Source: CAYHCE01 sp964355015
GTDB lineage: Bacteria; Cyanobacteriota; Cyanobacteriia; PCC-6307; Cyanobiaceae
DNA length: 64,000 nucleotides
Direction: 5' to 3'
Assembly (NCBI GenBank): GCA_964355015.1
Contig: CAYHCE010000008.1
Location: 1 to 64,000, forward strand
The position numbers and the translations under genes are program-made. Below are positions 58,696 through 64,000 of this stretch, one piece after another. The notes below the pieces were generated by a model. That model was not told the origin of the DNA. It did no database searches and worked only from the letters and a program-made list of their open reading frames with translations. Within the stretch, counting starts at the first letter, position 1, and each line of letters begins with the position of its first letter.

Positions 58696-59501
58696 CTCAG
58701 ACCGGCCCGAGCCGCCCCACTGACACGGAAGCGCTGGCGCCGAGCATCGATCGCGGCCCACTCCCACTCGCTCAGGGGTTCCGTCTGCAGCGGCCCTCCG
58801 CCGAGGTGGGTTTCGGCCGCCTGGCGCAGCTGAAGCTCAAGCGCCCCCTGCCCAAGTGGCAGGGGCGCCAGGCAGGGGGGGGGAGCGTCGAACAGCTCCT
58901 GCCAGAGCCGAGCCGGGGGTTCGATCAGCAGAGAGCCGTGCTGGAGCAGCTGGCCACGACGCCAGAGCTGGGCGCTGCCGATCCGCTTGGCCCCGTTGGC
59001 CTCGACGAGATCAGCGCTGGTGCTCGAGGCGAAGCAGCTGGCGCGATCCAGGCACGGCCCGGCCTGGCCGAACGTCAGAGGGTGGCCCAGGTCCGCCAGG
59101 GCATGGCCGAGCCAGGCACTGGCGAAGGCATAGGCCTCACGGCGCTGCCGCGGCGCTTCTGGCCAGAGCACGGCATAGGTGAGGCAACCGCCATGAAGAA
59201 CGGCCCGGCCGCCGCTTGGGCGGCGCACCATGGCGATGCGCCCTGCGGCCAGGGCCCTGCTCCAGGCGGGTTCGATGCGGCGTTGATGGAAGCCGAGCGA
59301 CAGGGTGGGCCTTGCCCAGGAGTACAGCCGCAGCACCGCCTGACCACGGCCCAGCACCAGCTCGTCCAGCAGCCAGTCGTCGATCGCCATCTGCCAGTCA
59401 CCCCCGAGCCGCAGGGGAGGGATCCAGCGCCAGCTGGCCGGGAAGCGCGGCGCCGTCAAGGAAACTGGTGGCTCCACAGGCGAAGGCACGAACGGGACCA
59501 T
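58656..59501 (-). CDS. lplA: lipoate-protein ligase A family protein
   Basis: This 281-aa protein has the BPL/LplA fold: WQMAIDDWLLDELVLGRG, RLYSWARPTLSLGFHQR, MVRRPSGGRAVLHGGCLTYAV with the RRxxGGxxVxH motif, and ANGAKRIGSAQLWRRGQLLQHGSLLI. Known: such proteins attach lipoate to the E2 subunits of pyruvate dehydrogenase or glycine cleavage; some cyanobacterial ones act as octanoyl/lipoyl transferases. Start is the ATG at 59499-59501. The long frame up to 60389 is antisense to the next gene. Its start codon shares bases with the TauE gene start (CATG), so the two are divergent with zero gap. Confidence 0.9.
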   Translation of the reverse strand: MVPFVPSPVEPPVSLTAPRFPASWRWIPPLRLGGDWQMAIDDWLLDELVLGRGQAVLRLYSWARPTLSLGFHQRRIEPAWSRALAAGRIAMVRRPSGGRAVLHGGCLTYAVLWPEAPRQRREAYAFASAWLGHALADLGHPLTFGQAGPCLDRASCFASSTSADLVEANGAKRIGSAQLWRRGQLLQHGSLLIEPPARLWQELFDAPPPCLAPLPLGQGALELQLRQAAETHLGGGPLQTEPLSEWEWAAIDARRQRFRVSGAARAGLSYTSPPSAMPRAT

Positions 59502-60261
59502 GCTGGGCGAGACCTTGATCCTGGTGTCGCTCGGGCTGCTGGCGGGTCTGCTCTCCGGCCTGTTGGGCATCGGCGGCGGGCTGGTGTTCTCGCCGATCCT
59601 GCTGCTGCTGGGCCTGCCACCGCATGTGGCCCTGGCCACCAGCACCGTGGCGATCGTCCCCACCACCCTCGGGGGCACCTGGGTGCACCTGCGACAGGGC
59701 CGGCTGCTGGCCGGGCCTGCCCTGGCGATCGGCCTCAGTGCCGCGCTCAGCGGCCTGCTGTTCAGCCGGCTGGGTGGGTGGCTCAGCGGCGGGCATCTCC
59801 TGGCCCTGCAGGCGGCGATGTACGTGCTGCTGACCCTGATGATCGAGCCGCGGCCTGGCGGTGGAAACGATCCCCCCGCCCAGCGGCTTCCCCTGGCCGG
59901 CCTGGCCGGGGTGGGAACGGTGGCTGGATTTGCCGGAGGCCTGCTGGGCGTGGGCGGTGGGCTGCTGATGGTGCCATTGATGGTGCGGGGACTGCAGCTG
60001 CCGATCCGGGAGGCGATCCGACTCAGCACCCTGGCGGTGCTGTGCTCCGCCTCGACGGCTTCGCTGGCTTTTCTGAGTGGTGGGCGAGCCGAGGGCGGCA
60101 TGGCCCTGCTGCTGGGAGCCACAGCTGCCGTGGCCGCCCGCTGGTCCGCCGCCCGTCTCGACCGCGTAGGGGAGGGGACGCTGGTGCTGCTGCTGCGCCT
60201 GCTCACGGGCCTGCTGGCGCTGGACAGCGGCCGCAGAGCCCTCAGCCTGCTGGTGGGCTGA
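59500..60261 (+). CDS. TauE/SafE-family transporter
   Basis: This 253-aa protein has seven to eight helices and the family's two glycine-rich repeats: SGLLGIGGGLVFSPILLLLGLPPHVALATST and GLLGVGGGLLMVPLMVRGLQLPIREAIRLS. Known members export sulfite, sulfoacetate or taurine and related organic anions. The substrate is unknown here. It converges with the CRR6 gene (20-base overlap). Confidence 0.9.
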   Translation: MLGETLILVSLGLLAGLLSGLLGIGGGLVFSPILLLLGLPPHVALATSTVAIVPTTLGGTWVHLRQGRLLAGPALAIGLSAALSGLLFSRLGGWLSGGHLLALQAAMYVLLTLMIEPRPGGGNDPPAQRLPLAGLAGVGTVAGFAGGLLGVGGGLLMVPLMVRGLQLPIREAIRLSTLAVLCSASTASLAFLSGGRAEGGMALLLGATAAVAARWSAARLDRVGEGTLVLLLRLLTGLLALDSGRRALSLLVG

Positions 60262-60736
60262 AGGGAAGCCAGAAGGAGGGATCCAGCTCGAAGCCCAGCA
60301 CGGCCGCCATCTGCCCAAGCCCCTCCCGGCAGCTGATCCCCTCCCGCCGGCTCCAGACATCGAGCAGGAAGAAGCGATGGGTGATCCACAGCTCCAGGCT
60401 CTCCGGCGCGAAGCGGATGCCCTCGTTGCGGCTGAAGCCATGGGGAAGGAGCATGGCCACGTGGCGGGTGAGCTGGCCGCTGCTGCGCTCCAGGACGAGC
60501 GGCAGCCAGGGGTGAAGGGCATCCGCCCTCAGGCTCCAGAGCCGCAGCTCCGGCAGCTCCGAGAGTTCGCGGGGATCCTCAGCCGGCCGGGGCCAGTCGA
60601 AGGCGAGGCTCAGCTCTCCAGCCCGATCCAGCAGGGCGGCCGGCGGCAGATCGCTCCAGGGCTGCAGCGCAGACACGTCCAGGGCGAGGATCCGGTCCGC
60701 GGTGAGGGTGAGCGTGAGGGAGGAAAGGGCCATCAA
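60242..60736 (-). CDS. CRR6-family NDH-1 assembly factor
   Basis: This 164-aa protein matches CRR6/DUF1817: PAEDPRELSELPELRLWSLRADALHPWLPLVLERSSGQLTRHVAMLLPHGFSR and EGIRFAPESLELWITHRFFLLDVW. Known: Arabidopsis CRR6 and its cyanobacterial homolog (Slr1097) help mature NdhI for the NDH-1 complex in cyclic electron flow. Soluble, cytosolic. The MidA-type methyltransferase (29043-30236) is another candidate NDH-1 factor in the window, but not linked. Confidence 0.9.
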   Translation of the reverse strand: MMALSSLTLTLTADRILALDVSALQPWSDLPPAALLDRAGELSLAFDWPRPAEDPRELSELPELRLWSLRADALHPWLPLVLERSSGQLTRHVAMLLPHGFSRNEGIRFAPESLELWITHRFFLLDVWSRREGISCREGLGQMAAVLGFELDPSFWLPFSPPAG

Positions 60737-60822
60737 GAGCTGTGACAGCCCGCGGGCGGAGGCCGGCTGCGGGCGGGATGGAGCCGAACAATGGTGGCGA
60801 TCTCCGTTTCCTATCGTCGGTC

Positions 60823-60927
60823 ATGGTCACAACACTCAGCCAGGCAGAGGTGCTGATTGCTCTCGTCGTCGCCGCCCACGCCGGGGTGCTGGCGATTCGC
60901 CTTTGCGTCAGCCTCTACCGCGCCTGA
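60823..60927 (+). CDS. psaM: photosystem I reaction center subunit XII (PsaM)
   Basis: This 34-aa single-helix protein ends AHAGVLAIRLCVSLYRA, with the LSQAEVLIALVVAAHAGVLA core; PsaM proteins share a (T)xxQVxxALVxAxxxGxLAxRLxxxLY pattern. PsaM lies in the trimerisation domain of photosystem I. Start ATG at 60823, stop at 60925-60927. Upstream is the divergent CRR6 gene, 86 bases away. Small, but coding is well supported. Confidence 0.88.
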   Translation: MVTTLSQAEVLIALVVAAHAGVLAIRLCVSLYRA

Positions 60928-60986
60928 ATCGTCCAGGCCCCTTGGCAGTGGCCCTCTGAACTGCTAGAAGCGGACGATTCAATCCC

Positions 60987-61496
60987 TTGTTCGTTCCCTT
61001 GGCCGTCGCACAGCAGATTCCATCCGTGTCCGCTGTTCAGCGTCAGTCCGGTACCCGCCGGCAGCGCTCTGGCACCAGTGGACAAGCTCCCCATCCCCAG
61101 ACCGTCGTCGTGGCTGGGGGTCGGGGAACGCGGAGGTCCGGGTTGGCTTCGAGCGAGCGCCAGGAGGTGCTCTTCAGTATGATCGGCCTCAGTATCAAGC
61201 TGGGTAGCGCCCTGCTCGCCTGTCTGAGCCTGGTTCACTTGTCGGGCGCCTATCAGCAGCGTCTTGATCAGCACGGAGAATTGCGTGCCATTCTGGACAT
61301 CGAACAAGCCAAACTGCGCAAAGCCCAGGAGCGCTTTGACCAGCTCTTTGTCACCGATGGGGAACAGCGCCTGATCCGGGAGCAGGATCAATGGATCGCT
61401 CCCAATCGTCTCCGGATCGTCTGGAACGAACCCCGTTCACGCACCAGCCAGGAACTGATCAGTGCGGATCCGACACCACTGAAGGCTGTCCGCTGA
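60987..61496 (+). CDS. unknown protein with one membrane helix, 169 aa
   Basis: Basic, disordered N-terminus (residues 1-60; Ser/Arg/Gly-rich, GTRRQRSGTSGQAPHPQ). One transmembrane helix follows (SMIGLSIKLGSALLACLSLVHLSGAYQ). A coiled-coil-like helix comes last (RLDQHGELRAILDIEQAKLRKAQERFDQLF). The organisation resembles the septum-forming FtsL/DivIC class, but the similarity is only general. Starts at TTG 60987; an ATG at residue 65 (MIGL) would leave just helix and coil and could be the true start. 99 bases before por. Confidence 0.68.
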   Translation: MFVPLAVAQQIPSVSAVQRQSGTRRQRSGTSGQAPHPQTVVVAGGRGTRRSGLASSERQEVLFSMIGLSIKLGSALLACLSLVHLSGAYQQRLDQHGELRAILDIEQAKLRKAQERFDQLFVTDGEQRLIREQDQWIAPNRLRIVWNEPRSRTSQELISADPTPLKAVR

Positions 61497-61595
61497 TCAG
61501 CCCCATCGTGTCCGTCTGTTGAATCTTTTCTCAGGCTCGGTCTGGTTTCGGTTCTGGATTACTTAGGTTGGATCTCCTCGTAGTGACGCGCCCCG

Positions 61596-62609
61596 ATGGC
61601 GTCCGATCCCACCATCTCCGCCACTCCCCTCGCAGCCGCCGGCAAGTCAGGCATCCCAGGCACCGTGATGATCACCGGGGCCTCTTCAGGGGTCGGCCTC
61701 CATGCCGCCAAGGCATTGGTGGATCGGGGCTGGCACGTGGTGATGGCCTGCCGCGACGTCCCCAAGGCCCAGGCTGCTGCAAGAGCGCTCGCCATTTCCG
61801 ACGTCGCCCTCACCCACCTGCAGGTGGATCTGGGCGATCTCAGCAGCGTGCGTCGTCTGGTGGAGGCCTTCCATGCCACCGGCAGACCCCTCGATGCCCT
61901 GGTCTGCAATGCCGCGGTGTACAAGCCGCGGCTGAAGGAACCTGAACGCTCCCCCGAGGGCTACGAGCTCTCGATGGCCACCAACCACTTCGGCCATTTC
62001 CTGCTGATCCATCTGTTGCTGGAGGATCTGAAGCGCTCGTCCCATCCCTCCCGCCGGCTGGTGATCCTGGGCACGGTGACGGCCAACTCCAAGGAGCTGG
62101 GTGGCAAGATACCGATTCCGGCCCCGGCCGATCTGGGGGATCTCTCCGGCTTCGCTGCCGGGTTCAAGGCTCCGATCGCCATGGCCGATGGCAAACGTTT
62201 CAAGCCGGGCAAGGCCTACAAGGACAGCAAGCTCTGCAACATGATCACCACTCAGGAGCTGCACCGCCGGCTGCATGGATCCACCGGAATCGTGTTCACT
62301 TCCCTCTACCCCGGCTGCGTCGCCGACACCCCCCTGTTCCGCAATACCCCACGGGCTTTTCAGACGATCTTTCCCTGGTTCCAGAAGAACATCACCGGTG
62401 GCTATGTGACCCAGGAACTGGCCGGCGAGCGCGTTGCCCAGGTGGTGGCCGATCCGGATTTCGCCGAGTCGGGGGCGCACTGGAGCTGGGGGAACCGGCA
62501 GAAACAGGGGGGCAAGCAGTTCGTGCAGGAACTCTCCGAGAAGGCCAGCGATCCCGCCACCGCGGCGAAGACCTGGGATCTCTCCCTCCGGCTCGTGGGC
62601 CTCAGCTGA
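61596..62609 (+). CDS. por: light-dependent protochlorophyllide oxidoreductase
   Basis: This 337-aa SDR-type enzyme reduces protochlorophyllide to chlorophyllide with NADPH and light. VMITGASSGVGLHAAKAL is the cofactor loop; CNAAVYKPRLKEPERSPEGYELSMATNHFGHFLL, VILGTVTANSKELGGKIPIP and the catalytic KAYKDSKLCN (Y-x-x-x-K) are present. FPWFQKNITGGYVTQELAGERVAQVV is a plant/cyanobacterial LPOR-specific segment. The operon may extend to the next gene, 10 bases downstream. Confidence 0.97.
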   Translation: MASDPTISATPLAAAGKSGIPGTVMITGASSGVGLHAAKALVDRGWHVVMACRDVPKAQAAARALAISDVALTHLQVDLGDLSSVRRLVEAFHATGRPLDALVCNAAVYKPRLKEPERSPEGYELSMATNHFGHFLLIHLLLEDLKRSSHPSRRLVILGTVTANSKELGGKIPIPAPADLGDLSGFAAGFKAPIAMADGKRFKPGKAYKDSKLCNMITTQELHRRLHGSTGIVFTSLYPGCVADTPLFRNTPRAFQTIFPWFQKNITGGYVTQELAGERVAQVVADPDFAESGAHWSWGNRQKQGGKQFVQELSEKASDPATAAKTWDLSLRLVGLS

Positions 62610-62619
62610 GGAGAGAACG

Positions 62620-63129
62620 ATGACGCGCACGATCCGCTGGGTTCTCGGTCTGTTGCTGGCAGGGGTGCTGCTGGTCGCGGCTGTGGTGTTCCTCCCCTTC
62701 TCCGACTGGCTGCCAGGCGGCACCGTCGCCGATGTTCCGACCCAGCAGGTTGTGAACGGCTCGGCCTTCAATCGTCTCTTCCCGGCCGCCGAGGCAGGGA
62801 CAAGCCTCACCTTCTCCCAGGAGAAGCGCGGCTTCAGCGAGGCGCGGCTGAAAAGTGGCGATGCCGTGCTTGCCCTGCTGGCCATTTCCGACACCATCAC
62901 GGCACCGGAGGCACGCGCCAAGTTCGATCTGGCCCGTGAACGGCTCGATGGCTGGCCGCTGGTGGAGCAGGGCGAGCATGCCAGCGCCCTGCTGGTGGCC
63001 GATCGCTTCCAGGTGAAGGTGATCGAACAGAACGGGGCACTGGATGTCGGTAAGCGCCACGAGGTGCTCGAGCGCTTCGACCTTCAGGGTCTTGCCTCTC
63101 TCCGTCCCGCCCTCAGCCCCGCCACCTGA
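62620..63129 (+). CDS. unknown membrane-anchored protein, 169 aa
   Basis: N-terminal helix (TRTIRWVLGLLLAGVLLVAAVVFL) followed by a soluble domain with the pattern VVNGSAFNRLFPAAEAGTSLTFSQEKRGFSEARLKSGDAVLALLAISDT and RFQVKVIEQNGALDVGKRHEVLERFDL. No family known to me. It is 10 bases downstream of por and co-directional, so it may be co-expressed with chlorophyll synthesis. Probably lumenal or periplasmic. Any role is speculative. Confidence 0.72.
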   Translation: MTRTIRWVLGLLLAGVLLVAAVVFLPFSDWLPGGTVADVPTQQVVNGSAFNRLFPAAEAGTSLTFSQEKRGFSEARLKSGDAVLALLAISDTITAPEARAKFDLARERLDGWPLVEQGEHASALLVADRFQVKVIEQNGALDVGKRHEVLERFDLQGLASLRPALSPAT

Positions 63130-63163
63130 GCCCCGTCTGCTGCCTACCGAGGCCTTCCTCCCC

Positions 63164-64000
63164 ATGAGCCGTCCCGTTCTCGAACGCCTGGAGCGCCTGC
63201 CGCGCCGCGGCCTCACAGTGCTCGCCCTCCAGGGCATCAGCCTGCTGGTGCCAGGCGGCTGGAACAACACCACCCGGGCCGAGGATCTGATCGCCGAGGT
63301 GATCGGCAGCCGCGATCCCCAGCTTGTTGCCCAGGTGCGGGCCCGCGCCGACCTGCTCAGCCAGGCGCGCCATGAGGGCTACGGCCGGGCTTTGAGCCTT
63401 TACGATGCGGTGAACCGCTCCCAGCACGCCACCGGTGGATTACGTTTCCTGGCCAACGTAACGGCGGGGTTGCCCCTGCTCAAACGGATCTCCAGCATCA
63501 CGCCGCCCGCTGACACCCTGCAGGCAGTGGATCTGAGCCTGAAGGTGGGCGCCGAGTTGCTGGCGTTCACCCAGGTGAACGGCCTGCCGGGAGACAGCTT
63601 CGTCGACTTTGGCGCGGCTCTGGCCGACTATGCCGGGGAGGCCAGGGTACGGATGGCGGCCCTGATCTGCTTTGATGGCCTGCTGCCTCTGGGCGATCAG
63701 GCCTTGCAACGCCTGGATGGACTGCTGGGTGCGGCCGGCCCCCAGGAGCTGCGCCAGCTGCCCGCCTACGGGCGAATGGCAGCGATGATTCCGGGCCGTG
63801 GCGATCAAGCCCATCTGAGCTTCCTGCGCAAAGGGGTGGATCAATGGCTGGGCTGGGCCGGCGGCTTCGTGGGCGAGTTGGGGCTGTCGGGCCAGAAAGC
63901 TGTTCGGGCCCTCGAAATCAGCATCGGACCCTGGCAGGGACGGATGGATCAGCTGGCCGCCTTCCTCGACGCCTTCACAGACACCTACGCCCACACGGGT
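63164..64000 (+). CDS. unknown protein, 3' end outside the window
   Basis: The ATG at 63164 opens an uninterrupted frame of 279 codons to the end of the window, so the gene is incomplete. Soluble, Leu/Ala-rich and helical, with repeated LL/GA motifs (GLTVLALQGISLLVPGGWNN, AVDLSLKVGAELLAFTQVNGL, RKGVDQWLGWAGGFVGELG). No signal peptide, membrane span or catalytic motif was recognised. It follows the 62620-63129 gene by 34 bases and may be in the por transcription unit. Minus-strand frames here are shadows. Confidence 0.7.
   Translation, partial: MSRPVLERLERLPRRGLTVLALQGISLLVPGGWNNTTRAEDLIAEVIGSRDPQLVAQVRARADLLSQARHEGYGRALSLYDAVNRSQHATGGLRFLANVTAGLPLLKRISSITPPADTLQAVDLSLKVGAELLAFTQVNGLPGDSFVDFGAALADYAGEARVRMAALICFDGLLPLGDQALQRLDGLLGAAGPQELRQLPAYGRMAAMIPGRGDQAHLSFLRKGVDQWLGWAGGFVGELGLSGQKAVRALEISIGPWQGRMDQLAAFLDAFTDTYAHTG

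Noticed and set aside
1..64000. Search for an integron integrase, transposase or phage genes
   Set aside because: No tyrosine-recombinase, DDE-transposase or capsid/portal-type protein was recognised, so the cassettes lack an integrase within the window.
1..64000. CRISPR arrays and tRNA/rRNA genes
   Set aside because: No regular spaced repeats beyond the 7-base array at 38663-38697, and no T-arm-like GTTCRA context or rRNA segment was noticed by eye.

Overview
The window is chromosomal DNA from a high-GC picocyanobacterium, most likely the Cyanobium / freshwater Synechococcus group (inference). It encodes PsaM, light-dependent protochlorophyllide reductase, a high-light-inducible protein, a CRR6-type NDH-1 assembly factor, a Tab2-family protein, and the cyanobacterial alkane pathway (aldehyde-deformylating oxygenase plus acyl-ACP reductase) next to accA, an SDR gene, folE and trpF. 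No tRNA, rRNA, CRISPR array, integrase or transposase gene was recognised.

1-2580: an AT-richer stretch on the minus strand built like an integron gene-cassette array. Three good attC-like sites and one degenerate one separate a 360-aa unknown gene, a RelE/ParE-CopG toxin-antitoxin pair and a DUF4160/DUF2442 pair. A related attC lies alone at 17262-17346. No integron integrase is in view, so this looks like a cluster of attC sites without integrase (CALIN), or the inner part of an array continuing past base 1.

2679-14375: a minus-strand defence operon. It is a type I restriction-modification locus (hsdM, hsdS, hsdR) with a SIR2-like NADase gene and a HerA-like ATPase gene between hsdM and hsdS, and an AlbA_2/HATPase regulator-like gene after hsdS. 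Five consecutive junctions from hsdM to the AlbA_2 gene are contiguous, four of them 4-nt start/stop overlaps. hsdM carries an in-frame amber codon after residue 486.

14376-18706: a 638-bp stretch with a perfect 18-bp inverted repeat, three exported-protein genes (two paralogous pre-peptidase-like beta-domain proteins around a degenerate nuclease-like protein), the isolated attC, and one unknown exported protein in AT-rich DNA.

18707-21332: an AlkB-family oxygenase between two reading frames broken by single-base losses in G/C runs, then a HigB toxin remnant. 21596-33014: host housekeeping genes (MBL exonuclease, class I aldolase, nadA, phosphoesterase, glycosyltransferase-like protein, muramidase, TPM protein, MidA-type methyltransferase, 2OG oxygenase, Hli, YccF, EamA, TerB). 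33118-38183: an exported CHAT-TPR protein and a Tat-exported caspase-like protease as a pair. 38731-44620: a Spy-like protein, then two radical-SAM enzymes, a signal-peptide-bearing methyltransferase and an EamA exporter. 44644-49193: small membrane and exported proteins and the PgeF/YfiH laccase-domain protein. 49205-64000: conserved cyanobacterial genes for translation, lipid and alkane synthesis, cofactors and photosynthesis, ending in an incomplete unknown gene.
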